Positions 19,654 through 29,792 of a DNA stretch of 64,000 bases are shown in pieces. A program made the translations under genes and the position numbers. The stretch comes from Roridomyces roridus (Eukaryota; Basidiomycota; Agaricomycetes; Agaricales; Mycenaceae), in contig JARKIF010000076.1 in NCBI GenBank assembly GCA_029378245.1, positions 91,537-155,536 on the forward strand, written 5' to 3'. Every line of letters begins with the position of its first letter. Position 1 is the stretch's first letter. Under the pieces are notes generated by a model that was not told where the DNA came from, did no database searches, and was given only the letters and a program-made list of their open reading frames with translations.

Positions 19654-20958
19654 ATGTCCGCCAAAGCAATCGAGTCGCAGATCGAACAAATCTCAGTCGA
19701 AATCGAGCGTCGGAAGGAGCTTTTCATGGCCGAGATGAGAGAACTGGAGAGCAGGAAAAGCCTTCTACTGCAGCAGTTGAACGCTGTGCGGGACCCAATC
19801 GCGCGGCTTCCGCTCGAGATTTCGTCAGAGATTTTTCTCCAATGTCTGCCACCCCAATCCAAAGCCTGCCCTCTCGAATACGCTCGACCTCAAACTCGCC
19901 TTGCTCCTTTGCTTCTCCTCAACATTTGTAATACATGGACCAATATCGCACTTTCCACCCCTGCCCTATGGGCATCGATTGATATCGGTTTTCCGCGTCC
20001 AGCAGGATTCCAAGACCTCTTGGAGATGTGGCTTCGACACGCCGGTAGTCGTCGGCTGCAGATATCCATCAAAGGAGCTTGCGACTCGTTGGTGGCCTCC
20101 TCGATTCTCCAGCATTCGGCGCAGCTTCAAAGTTTGTGCGTTTCCTTTGACGAGACAAATGCCGAAGAACTTGACGATGGCGATGAACTTTGTTATGAAC
20201 TCCTCGGGGGGATTCTGCCCGAGATGGAGCTGCCCTCTCTCCAAGTGCTGGAGATTTTTGGCCAGGCGGGCATGCCTACCAACCTCCTCTGGCCTTCGGT
20301 CCATCGGCTTCTGCGCCTTTCGCCCAATCTAACCGAACTCAACATACAAAATATCAACTTCATGACGTATTTGGATGAGGAAGTACCGGAAACATTCGTT
20401 CTTCCGCATCTGGGTCGCCTAACCCATTTCGACGGTTTCGAGGTTTTCAACTTTTCGGCCCCCAGACTAGAGACTCTCTACGTGTCAACGTGGGCTCTCC
20501 TCGATGATACCCTCATCTCCTTCCTCCGTCAATCATCTCCGCCTCTGTTGAAGCTCCAGCTTCGCAGTGGTGCGGATCCCTTTGACTTGCACGAATCGAT
20601 GTCTCTCATCCCAACCCTCACCCATTTGGAGTCTTTGTTTCTGAGCTGCGGGTGGGTGGCGGACTTGTTGAACTTCCTGGCGCAAAACCCACACATTGCT
20701 CCCAACCTCCAAACATTTCAAATGGAGGAGATTTACACCGACTACGACGACAACGGTCGGATCAACATCCTGCCGCCACTTGCGGGTATCCTTTCGGCGC
20801 GTGGCGGTCGCCTGCGAAAGGTTCGCCTTACGATGACGGCTGGATCTATAGTGGAGACTCCGCCAGACGATGTTGCCGCCATCCTTCGACAGTTTTTGGC
20901 TGACGGGGTGGATATACACTTTGGGCCCGTTGGAGGATCCAATATTCTCTCGCAGTAA
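19654..20958 (+). CDS. F-box-like protein, family A copy 3 (A3)
   Basis: Intact 434-aa frame from the ATG at 19654 (MSAKAIESQIEQISVEIERR). The frame is open for 94 codons upstream, but that part resembles no other A copy and includes a likely 5'UTR intron (GTGAGT at 19603 to CTCAG at 19650), so I use the family start. The coiled coil is longer than in A1 by an MAEMRELESRK insertion. F-box-like domain at about 52-110 (LPLEISSEIFLQCLP, LLLNICNTWTNIALSTPALWAS), then LRR-like repeats and FLADGVDIHFGPVGGSNIL at the end, with no acidic tail. Its upstream region (about 19340-19470) resembles that of A4 rather than A1/A2. Confidence 0.85.
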   Translation: MSAKAIESQIEQISVEIERRKELFMAEMRELESRKSLLLQQLNAVRDPIARLPLEISSEIFLQCLPPQSKACPLEYARPQTRLAPLLLLNICNTWTNIALSTPALWASIDIGFPRPAGFQDLLEMWLRHAGSRRLQISIKGACDSLVASSILQHSAQLQSLCVSFDETNAEELDDGDELCYELLGGILPEMELPSLQVLEIFGQAGMPTNLLWPSVHRLLRLSPNLTELNIQNINFMTYLDEEVPETFVLPHLGRLTHFDGFEVFNFSAPRLETLYVSTWALLDDTLISFLRQSSPPLLKLQLRSGADPFDLHESMSLIPTLTHLESLFLSCGWVADLLNFLAQNPHIAPNLQTFQMEEIYTDYDDNGRINILPPLAGILSARGGRLRKVRLTMTAGSIVETPPDDVAAILRQFLADGVDIHFGPVGGSNILSQ

Positions 20959-21667
20959 TTTGGTGCGTGGAGAACTCGCAGACGAGGAGGGAAGTGTGCG
21001 ATGGCAGTAGCGGTGGGCCGGTGGCGGGGTATACTACCCATCCAAAGAGCGTATTTATACACGGGAATCCGACTTCGTTCCTAACTACATTGCGCTATCC
21101 AGCTCATCAGGGTTTTGTCTTTGAACGGATCCCGGTCCATGGAATCAAGACTCCAAGAATGTGTAGAGGTAACTGAACGTTCATCACAACACATAATATG
21201 AGTTCTATGGCTCTATGAGACGCGCCACTGCCAAGGAAATCCTAATTCCGAGTCCTCCTAACTAGTTGCGACATGTACTTACTAGAAGTCCTTCATTTCG
21301 AGTGCTGACGGCGAACAAGGCCTGAGAAGACCCCGTGTCAATCTCGTCTTGAGAACTGCGTCGTCGCCTGTGTCTTGGAGGGGCCGTCGGGGGCTGCGGT
21401 AGACGTGTTACAGCAGCATGGACAGCCGGGTGCGCCTAGAGTTGGCAGGAAAACCGATCAAGCGCCCGAGTACATGGTGGTGTGACCAAGAAACGGGCAG
21501 TGTCGTCATCGATCATCAACCTTCTAAGTTGCACCCACATACACGTTTGCCTCTCTGCTCTCTCTGTCCGACGCCAAAGGAACCCGCCACTGGGAGCCGC
21601 GTACGCATGCCTCCCTGTTCACAAATACACTTTACTTATCCGGTACATACGCTCATGGCAGTCTGAA

Positions 21668-23014
21668 ATGTCTGCCCAACTCGAGGCGCAGATCGAACAA
21701 ATATCTCTCGAAATTGAGCGTCAGAAGGATGTGCTCCAGAAACTTGAGAGCGATAAAATCATTCTGCAACGCCAGCTAAACGTTGAACGCGATCCACTCG
21801 CGCGTCTGCCGCTCGAGATCTCATCCGAGATTTTTCTCCAATGTGTCCCACTGCGGCCTGAATTCCCTCCGGGATACTCCCAACCTCAACCCCATCTTGC
21901 CCCCCTGCTCCTCCTTAATGTATGCCACAGCTGGACCGACATTGCACTTTCCACCCCGGCCCTTTGGGCTTCGATTAGTGTCGGCTTTCCACATCCGTCA
22001 GCATTTGGACACCTCCTGGAGATGTGGCTTCGACGTGCCGGCAGCCATCCGCTGCAGATCTCCCTCAGAGGAGCGTTAGCTTCGCAGGTGACCTCTGCGG
22101 TTCTCGGCCATTCCGCCCAGCTCCAAAGCCTGCGCCTCTCGTTTGACGCGGACGATTATGATGTCGAGGATCTCGGGAACCGGTCCTACGAGCTCCTCTG
22201 GTCCGTAATTGGACGCCGGATACGAGAGGAGCTGCCTTGCCTCCAAGCGCTGGAGATTTTTGGCCGAGTAGACTTCTGGCCAAGAAGGTTCCCGGTCCGT
22301 CGGCTTCTGAACCTTTCACCCAATCTCACTGTCCTGAACATACAACGTGTCGTTTTTTCGAAAAACATCGACGAGGAATTCGAATTCCCCCGCACGCTCG
22401 TTCTCGCCCATCTGCGTCATTTAACTCATCTCGAAGAATTTGACAACATGGACATTTCGGCCCCCGTACTAGAAACCCTCCATGCGCCAACGAAATCTCT
22501 CTTCACAGAGAGTTTCATCTCCTTCCTTCGCCAATCTCCGCCTCTGTGGAAGCTCAAGCTTTCCGGCGGTTGGGATTTTGGCAATTTGCACGAATCGTTG
22601 TCTCTCGTCCCAACCCTCACGCATTTGGAGTCCTCGTCTTCAAACACCCTTTTTGTGAAGGAGTTGCTCCACTTTCTGGCGCAGAACACACAGATTGTTC
22701 CGAAGCTTGCCACTTTGCAAATTGAGGACGTTTCCAATGATGACGACAACAGTCCCATCGACATCCTGATGCCACTCGCCAGTATCCTATCGGCGCGTCG
22801 CGGTGGCCTGCAAAAAATTCGCCTTACGACGTCTTCATCAATCGCAATTCTACCAGAAAATCTTGCCATTCTTCGGCAATTTTCGGCCGACGGGCTGAAT
22901 ATCCACGTTGGGGTTTCTCAAGGGCCTAATATTCTCTCGTTCGCAGAAACACAGGTGAAGGATAAAGTGGACAAAGAGAATACAGAGGAATCGGACGGGG
23001 AAGACGGGACGTAG
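21668..23014 (+). CDS. F-box-like protein, family A copy 4 (A4)
   Basis: Intact frame of 448 aa from the ATG at 21668 (MSAQLEAQIEQISLEIERQK); in-frame sequence upstream is left out because it lies across a probable 5'UTR intron (GTACGC at 21601 to GGCAG at 21661). Coiled coil at about 3-40, F-box-like domain at about 46-105 (LPLEISSEIFLQCVP, LLLNVCHSWTDIALSTPALWAS), LRR-like repeats, conserved FSADGLNIHVGVSQGPNIL and an acidic tail (TEESDGEDGT). Tandem to A3 in the same direction with no B copy between, so A3/A4 looks like a direct duplication. Confidence 0.85.
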   Translation: MSAQLEAQIEQISLEIERQKDVLQKLESDKIILQRQLNVERDPLARLPLEISSEIFLQCVPLRPEFPPGYSQPQPHLAPLLLLNVCHSWTDIALSTPALWASISVGFPHPSAFGHLLEMWLRRAGSHPLQISLRGALASQVTSAVLGHSAQLQSLRLSFDADDYDVEDLGNRSYELLWSVIGRRIREELPCLQALEIFGRVDFWPRRFPVRRLLNLSPNLTVLNIQRVVFSKNIDEEFEFPRTLVLAHLRHLTHLEEFDNMDISAPVLETLHAPTKSLFTESFISFLRQSPPLWKLKLSGGWDFGNLHESLSLVPTLTHLESSSSNTLFVKELLHFLAQNTQIVPKLATLQIEDVSNDDDNSPIDILMPLASILSARRGGLQKIRLTTSSSIAILPENLAILRQFSADGLNIHVGVSQGPNILSFAETQVKDKVDKENTEESDGEDGT

Positions 23015-24283
23015 GGTGCCGTATGGAAAGTTAACGTTAAATAACATCACTGGGACGGCCCGGCGCGCCCTCGGCTTCGAATCACCGATCTTTACGACTT
23101 GACCGCTCTCTTCCCGAGTCACTATCTCTTCCCGAGTCACTGGTGCCGGAATGACTCACACCCGACCAAGTCAACTGACCTCGTGCCTTGCCCGCCAGCG
23201 CGATCCTCTGTTCCGCAGCCGAGCACCTTGGTTTTGTCCCTGCGAAAATGAAGACCAGCGGACTACGGAATGGATCAAGGACTGCATGAGAAGGAGCCCT
23301 GCGGCGCGCGCATTGACGATCTGGAGGCTCGATGGAGATGACTGCAATCAAACCCAAGAAAAAAATTGACACCGTCTCTCGTTTCCAGCTAACTGCAAAA
23401 TTTTGGAGCGCTCAAAGAAAAAGTTTACAGGCAATAGATGACGCCGAGCTTCCTAATGAGGTCTGCGCTCCACAATCGCAACCACTGAGGGTTGCGGGCC
23501 CGGGAGAGCTGTCAAACTGTGATTGAAGTATTTCTGGGAGCGCTCCAGAATTTTGCAGTTGGCTGTCTTAATAGTAAAATACTACTCATTGATTCGCAGG
23601 CCGGCCCTTTGCGCCTTATAGGATAGCACATGCCATACACTTTCTGCTACTCAGCAGCACTAGTATTAAATCCATGTCGACCAGGGTTGACAATATGGCG
23701 CGCGCGCAAATCCGCAGCGATCCAACAGCGATCTGCTCTGTTGCGAGTGATATCGCCGGTCGTGACGGGTACAATTGCAACTCTCAGACTGGTGCCTTCA
23801 ACGCCTTTGGTGCAAGATCCAGGAAAACGAGACGGGAGTATGGAAGACGAGAAAGCAGAAATGTGTTGGAGTATACTCATTTCGTTGCGCTACTGGATCA
23901 CCGTGCCGGGGGAGTATATTCCTGTCTTGGTCGAACCACGCGGCTTGTCAATCCTTCTCAATTGCGGCCTTCCGAGTCCATCGGTCACTTACGGCTCGGG
24001 GAAGCCTTCCACAATACACCCAGAACGTTCTGACGACATTTTCCCTCAAGCGCGGCTAGAAAGTCTCCCACAACGTCCAAATCCTATTGAATCCCCCCAT
24101 CTTCGATGCATCATTTTGATATTCGGGAGTTCGTCAACGGTCAACCCTTGGAGTGGAGCCCCGGGACGCCAGACCTAATAGTAGAGGTCCAGCGCTTACG
24201 CCGCAGCACAACTATAAAATGGTAGTGCAAATCTGCTCTCGGTTGTGTGTCTCGTCGCCCTCGTCCTCTCCTCGACAGGCAGC
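23015..24283. other. Intergenic stretch without a recognised gene
   Basis: No convincing gene. A CTCTTCCCGAGTCACT unit is repeated near 23106-23141. Open frames around 23630-24178 show no family motif and are probably chance. The end of the stretch should hold the promoter of the carboxypeptidase. Confidence 0.4.
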
Positions 24284-26056
24284 ATGCACTTTACCGCATT
24301 TTTATTGCCGGCACTGCTCGGGGCGTCTTCTGTCCTTGCCGTCGAAAACCCTCACAAACGCGTCGCGACTCTCAAGAGCAGAGCGCCCAAGCCCGCTCCC
24401 AAGCCGGCACCCCCAACGAAGCGTGCTGTGAGCGAGGGATCGCAGTTCCTGAACTCGAACAGCAAGAGTGAGTGTATCCGTTACTCTTTGAGCACGACTC
24501 ACTGACCCTCTTGCAGAATTCGTCGTCAACGGGACCGGCGTGCCAGAGGTCAACTTTGACCTGGGCGAGTCGTACGCAGGGCGGCTACCCATCACGAGTC
24601 CCAACGCCACCAACGCCAGCGCCAACGAGCTCTTCTTCTGGTTCTTCCCGTCGGCCAACGAGCTCGCCAAAAAAGAGATCGTCATCTGGCTCAACGGCGG
24701 GCCGGGATGCAGCTCCATGGACGGGTTATTCCAGGAGAACGGGCCGTTTCTGTGGCAGTCGGGCACCTTCGCGCCCCAGCCGAATCCCTTCTCCTGGACG
24801 AACCTGACCAACATGGTGTGGATCGATCAGCCCGTAGGCACGGGTCTGTCGCTCGCGGCTCCGGGGGTGCCGGCCACGATCAAGGATGAGACCAACGTCG
24901 CAGAGGACTTTGCTGGGTTCTGGAAGAATTTCATCGAGACCTTCGAGATGCAGGGATTCGATGTCTACTTTACCGGAGAGTCGTATGCCGGACAATGTGA
25001 GTTCTTTGTCAGGTTCAGAGCAAACGACACCGAATCTAATTGCAAACGCCAGATATCCCCTACATTTCCAGCCACTTCCTCGACCAGAATGACACGACCT
25101 TCTTCAACGTCAAGGGGATCCAGATCAACGACCCCTCCATCGGTTCGAGCGACGCTCTGCAAGAGGCTCCCGCGGTGTCGTTCCTCAACCACTACAACAA
25201 CGTGATGAACCTAAACGACTCGTTCGTCGCGGCCATCAACGAGCGCGCCGAGGCCTGCGGGTACAACGCCTTCATGGACCTAGCGCTCACCTTCCCGCCC
25301 GCCGGCAAGTTCCCCTCGCCCTTATCCTTGGCCACAGGCAACGTGACGGACAATGACTGCGATGTCCTCGATGACATCTTCTTTGCCGCGGTGTACGTCA
25401 ACCCGTGCTTCAACTTTTACCACATCACCGACTACTGCCCCTTCCTGACGGACGAACTCGGCTTCCCCAGCCAGGGTGACGGGCCCAACAACTACTTCAA
25501 CCGCACCGACGTGCAAACGGCTCTCAACGTGCACCCGCACGTCGACTACGCCATCTGCGGTGACGAAACCCTCGGTCTGGAACACTCCCTGCCGTCCTCC
25601 TTTACCGTTCTCGCGGGCGTCGTCGAGCGCACCAACAACGTCCTCGTCGGCAACGGCAACCTGGACTTCCTCATCCTGACCAACGGCACCCTGGCCACGC
25701 TCAACAACATGACCTGGAACGGCGCGCAGGGCTTCTCGACGAGCCCGTTCACAGACAAGTTCTTCGTTCCGTACAATCCCACCATCGGCCCCGCCCTCAA
25801 CGAGACGCTCACCCAGAGCAACATCCCCACTCTCAACGCCGGCCTCGTCGCCGGCGGTGGGTTCTATGGCACCACGCACACGGAGCGCGGGCTGACGTTT
25901 GTCACGGTCGATCACGCCGGTCATGAGATCCCGCAGTATGTTCCTGGCGCTGGGTACAGACAGCTCGAGTTCTTGCTGGGACGGATCAAGAGTCTGACTG
26001 AGCAGGGAGATTTCACCACCCAAAGTGGTAATTTCACGGGTACTATGCCGTTGTGA
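24284..26056 (+). CDS. Secreted serine carboxypeptidase, peptidase family S10
   Basis: Three exons (24284-24467, 24517-24996, 25053-26056; introns 49 and 56 bp) give 555 aa. Residues 1-19 ([19 protein letters not shown]) are a signal peptide. The family phrase [20 protein letters not shown] is present. The catalytic triad is Ser217 (GESYAG), Asp426 (GNGNLDFLI) and His512 (VDHAGHEIP). Many N-glycosylation sites fit a secreted or vacuolar enzyme that removes C-terminal residues from peptides. ATG chosen because it starts the signal peptide; the in-frame codons before it contain none. A 272-codon open frame on the opposite strand is a shadow. It stands alone between A4 and the B3 relic. Confidence 0.92.
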
Positions 26057-26472
26057 GAAGTTGTGTATCATTATAAGTAAAAGATAGTTGGAATTAGTGC
26101 GACTCGGAATATCAACTGTGTGAAAGTCGAATACCTCCAAAAGGGAGCAGGGGTTGTGCCATACAACGCACGGACGGCATTAGGCTTGACAGTCAAGTCG
26201 TTGTTGGGTCCCGGAGCCATACATAGTAGAGGCAAAATTACACAGATGCGCCGAGCTCGGACGTTGAGCGAGACTTGATTCGGTCATATCCAAGACGAGT
26301 CTTCAGAGCAAACCGCGCAAAAAGAGCAAGAGTAAGTTGAACCCTCAGACTGCGCGCGGCGTTGATTGTCGGATTGGGACTGTAGACACTCGATTATGTA
26401 TTTACCGTGTTCCTATATAAGTACAGGTGGGTTCAACGTTCAACGTTCAACACTGCTTGCCGCATAAGTAAA
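26057..26472. other. Intergenic stretch, 3' side of the carboxypeptidase
   Basis: Nothing recognised except a short CAACGTT repeat (GTTCAACGTTCAACGTTCAA near 26433-26451) next to the end of the B3 relic. Confidence 0.35.
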
Positions 26473-27696
26473 GGATGACCAAATCCAATCCAATTCATTC
26501 GCCCTCACTCGCGCCTCCGGGACCGGGACCTTCCACTCCCAAGTGTCAAAAGATCCCGACCATGGGAGTCGGAGCTGTGGAGGGAAGAGGGAAAGAGTTC
26601 GAACTTCCCAAAGCTAGAGTTGGATGTTTGAGGACAGTTTTGACCAGATCGGCGTCAAGCACGTCGCCCGGAAGGCGTGGGCTGAACCAGTCGTCGTCGA
26701 ATACCAGCTTCGTGAGTGAGGGAAACTCGATAGCGAGGTCCACGAAACGTGAACAGGTCCTGTCATTGGTGAATGCAACTGCCTTCCACTGGGGTGCAAT
26801 GGCGAAGAACATGTCCAACTTGAAAAGGTCGGCCGGGACGTGGCGAAACGGATGACTATGCGCGCGGTCGAGCTGTGTCTCCCAGAGTCGATAGGAACCC
26901 GTATGAGGCCCCCGCTTCTAGTGAGGTTCCTGGAATACGAAATGAAACCACAGCTCCGGGGTCGTCAACGCCAAAACCCAACCGGCGTTGTGGACGTGGA
27001 CGGCCAGGACGGGGTCAAAGTTGGACTTAGTGTTCACCACGGGTCACCCGCGGGTAGTCGAACGACGACCCGAACCCGTACCCGCGACAAACCCGACCCG
27101 CACCAGCGGGTACGGGTCAAGACCCGTGCCCGTATTCGACGGGTTTATGGGAGGATTTTGGGGCACGCGTGCCTCGAATGCACTCCATGACACTTTTTGA
27201 AGACGTGAACAAGGTTCTACGCCCTCAAGACGGCACTACATGACCTCTGCAGCGCGTCCCGACGTGAAATGGGTTGTTTGATCATGACCCGCACGGGTTA
27301 CGGGTCGTTCAACATCGACCCGAGCCCGTACCCGCGACCCGGACCGGGTCGCCAAACCCGTGGTGAACACTAGGACCGTCAAACGTGGCGGCAGCATCCA
27401 CGCAGCGAACGAATATCTCGGTTTGAAAACGACGCAATGGCGACATCACAGCTCCGTTCGTTCGAATTGAGACTTCGAGTTCGGTGCGTTTCGCGGCGAC
27501 GATCGCGAGAACATCTTGGACGCGGGCTGGGTCCATTCGTGATCTCTCGATGGCGGAGGAGATTGCGGCAGCCTGCAAGCTGGAGGGACATCGTTGCTTG
27601 ACACGAGCCCTTCCGATGGGTTACTGAAATTGAGAGACCGATAGATGCGCATGCTGCAATGCGCAGAACAAGAAGAATCGCAAGGACCAAGGCATA
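26473..27696 (-). pseudogene. F-box-like family B copy 3 (B3), deleted and MITE-split
   Basis: The start region (27600-27696) encodes remnants of MPCDSSCSTHC and SLNFSNPSEGLVSSND in shifted frames, followed by AAISSAIERSRMDPARVQDV and a worn F-box (FQTEIFVRCVDAAATFD). Exactly at FD the ACCCGT-rich MITE H2 (27028-27372) interrupts it. Beyond, VHNAGWVLA resumes and then MDMFFAIAPQWKAVAFTNDR. The middle LRR-like part, about 200 codons, is missing, and the family end (WEWKV...LDLVIL) follows at about 26475-26545. Divergent from A5. Confidence 0.75.
27028..27372. mobile_element. hAT-like MITE H2, ACCCGT-rich
   Basis: 345 bp with perfect 17-bp inverted ends TAGTGTTCACCACGGGT (27028-27044; complement 27356-27372). 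They align without gaps to the H1 ends TAGGGTTGGACACGGGT with four mismatches, and both elements are filled with ACCCGT/CGGGTA units, so they are one family. The flanks share GTCAAA, but no clean 8-bp duplication is visible, so the insertion is probably older than H1. It splits the F-box part of B3. No coding capacity. Confidence 0.7.
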
Positions 27697-27960
27697 TTGT
27701 GTGCTATTCAATCGAGAATCATGATAGACTGGAGTGAAAAGAGCGGTCCTGAGCTCACAGTGTTGGTCAGAAAACAGAAAAGTCCTGAAGGCTGACTCTG
27801 GACCCAGGGTGTTCTGAGGAAGCTATGAGCCAAGGTCGACGTTTGTGACAAGAGGCAGCTTGACACAATCAGTGCCAAGCATCGCTTTCTTCAACTTGAC
27901 CATCACATCGTCGGGAGACTGGCGAAGAACACTTGGACCTGTATTGTCTGGCGCAGCAAA

Positions 27961-28040
27961 CTTACCAGCGCTCACGGTGGGCGAAAAATGTGACTCGGAG
28001 CGTACTGGAAAGCTCATACATCTCCAGTCCGACTCGAGAC
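27961..28040 (+). promoter_or_regulatory. Conserved upstream block of F-box gene A5
   Basis: GCTCACGGTGGGCGAAAAA, then GACTCGGAGCGTACTGGAAAG, CTCATAC and CCAGTCCGACTCGAGA. It matches the A2 and A6 blocks in order and spacing, about 150-230 bp before the ATG. Confidence 0.5.
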
Positions 28041-28191
28041 CCAAATTTGCAAGGCAAACGCGCGTCGACGACGACCGTGGTGCGACGCCGACCTCTGTTC
28101 AACAGCCCAAGCAGAGTAAACTACCTCTCTGAACCCTCGTATGTATTCCTCTCTTTTTATGAATGCATCACGCATATCCAGTAGCTAGGAA

Positions 28192-29505
28192 ATGTCCGCC
28201 CAAGCGATCGAAGCGCAGATCGACCAAATTTCTCTCGAAATCGAACGGCGGACGGAGGTTTTCATGGCAGAGATGAGCAAACTCGAGAGCAGTAAACGCC
28301 TTCTTCAGCGCCAGTTGAACGCTGTGCGCGACCCAATCGCGCGTCTGCCGCTCGAGATTTCATCCGAGATTTTTCTGCTATGCCTCCCCCTCCGGCCTGA
28401 ATTCCCTTCGGGACACCCTCGACCTCATGCCCATATTGCTCCTCTGCTCCTCCTCAATGTTTGTCACACCTGGACTAACATTGCGCTTTCCACTCCCGCC
28501 CTATGGGCTTCGATCAGTATCGGCTTTCCACATCCCACGGGTTTCGAATGTCTCTTGGAAGGGTGGCTTCGACGCTCCGGGTGCCATCCGTTGCAGATTT
28601 CTCTCCGAGGAGCCTGTACCTCGCGGGTGACCTCTGCGATTCTAGAGCATTCCGCGCAGCTCCAGAGCCTGCGCCTTTTGTTTGACGAGTCTGAGCTTGA
28701 TGATCTCGATTACGAGCTCCTCCTCTCGTCCGGAATTTTACTCCGCATACGGACGGAGCTGCCTTGCCTTCAAGCGCTGGAGATTGTTGGCAAAGAAGTC
28801 GCGATATTCCGCCTCATGTGGCCGCCAGTCCGTCGGCTTCTCCACTTCTCGTCCAATCTCACTGAACTGAACATCCAAAATGTCTCATTCAGTAAGAGTT
28901 TCAATCGGCAAATCGAAAACCCCGGCACCCTCGTTCTTCCCCATCTGCGTCATTTAACCCATCTCGAAAGTTTTGACGTTATGGACATTTCGGCACCCCG
29001 ACTAGAAACCCTCTATGTTTCAGCAAGATTCATCTTTACAGAGGGTTTCATCTCCTTCCTCCGCCAATCATCTCCGCCTCTGTGGAAGCTCAAGCTTCAC
29101 GGCAGTTCGGATGTCGGTAGCCTGCCAGTGGAGGAACCCATGTCTCTCATCCCAACCCTCACACATTTGGAATCCTTGTATCTGGAATCCCGGTTTGTGG
29201 CGGGGCTGCTCGATTTCTTGGCGCAGCACCGGCACATTGCCCCCAACCTCGAAACAGTTCAACTGGAGAAAATTTACGAAAGTTATGGTGACGGTCCCAT
29301 CGACATTCTAACGCCACTCGCGGGTATCCTTTCGGCTCGTCGCGGTGGCCTGCGAAAGGTTCGCCTCACGACGATTTCTTCATCCACTATGGAGACTCCG
29401 GATCCGTCAGACGATCTTGCTGCAACCCTCCGACAGTTTGTGGCAGACGGCGTGGATATCCATGTTGGGTCCGCTCGAGATGAATTGAATATTCTAGCGC
29501 AATAA
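28192..29505 (+). CDS. F-box-like protein, family A copy 5 (A5)
   Basis: Intact 437-aa frame. Coiled coil (IEAQIDQISLEIERR with the MAEMSKLESSKR extension also seen in A3), F-box-like domain at about 52-110 (LPLEISSEIFLLCLP, LLLNVCHTWTNIALSTPALWAS), LRR-like repeats and the C-terminus FVADGVDIHVGSARDELNI. Likely 5'UTR intron GTATGT (28139) to CTAG (28188), three bases before the ATG, as in A2. Divergent from B3 and convergent with B4 (288 bp apart). Confidence 0.85.
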   Translation: MSAQAIEAQIDQISLEIERRTEVFMAEMSKLESSKRLLQRQLNAVRDPIARLPLEISSEIFLLCLPLRPEFPSGHPRPHAHIAPLLLLNVCHTWTNIALSTPALWASISIGFPHPTGFECLLEGWLRRSGCHPLQISLRGACTSRVTSAILEHSAQLQSLRLLFDESELDDLDYELLLSSGILLRIRTELPCLQALEIVGKEVAIFRLMWPPVRRLLHFSSNLTELNIQNVSFSKSFNRQIENPGTLVLPHLRHLTHLESFDVMDISAPRLETLYVSARFIFTEGFISFLRQSSPPLWKLKLHGSSDVGSLPVEEPMSLIPTLTHLESLYLESRFVAGLLDFLAQHRHIAPNLETVQLEKIYESYGDGPIDILTPLAGILSARRGGLRKVRLTTISSSTMETPDPSDDLAATLRQFVADGVDIHVGSARDELNILAQ

Positions 29506-29792
29506 TTCGGTGTGCAGCGTTGGCGAAGAACACGCAGCCGGGGAAGGGAGAGTGCAATGACAGTCCCGGTGGCGGGTAACCGCGGCCATACCTTTACCAC
29601 TGTTCTTCCAAAAAAAAAAATCCAACCTTGTTCCTTCTTCTTCGAGTGTTCTCGATCTTATCAGGTCTTTGTCTGTGAACTCCGTGGAGAGTCAATACTG
29701 CAAGAATGTATAAAACACGATCTACGACATGGTTTCATACTGCCAACAAAATTACAATCAGAATGTACCGCCGACTATGCTGCACCGTGACG

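Noticed and set aside
23630..24178. 182-codon open frame upstream of the carboxypeptidase
   Set aside because: No motif, overlapped by other open frames of similar length in the remaining + frames, and no good splice sites joining it to the next gene.
25322..26140. 272-codon open frame opposite the carboxypeptidase
   Set aside because: No domain or motif; it is a shadow of a GC-rich coding exon with complete S10 landmarks on the other strand.
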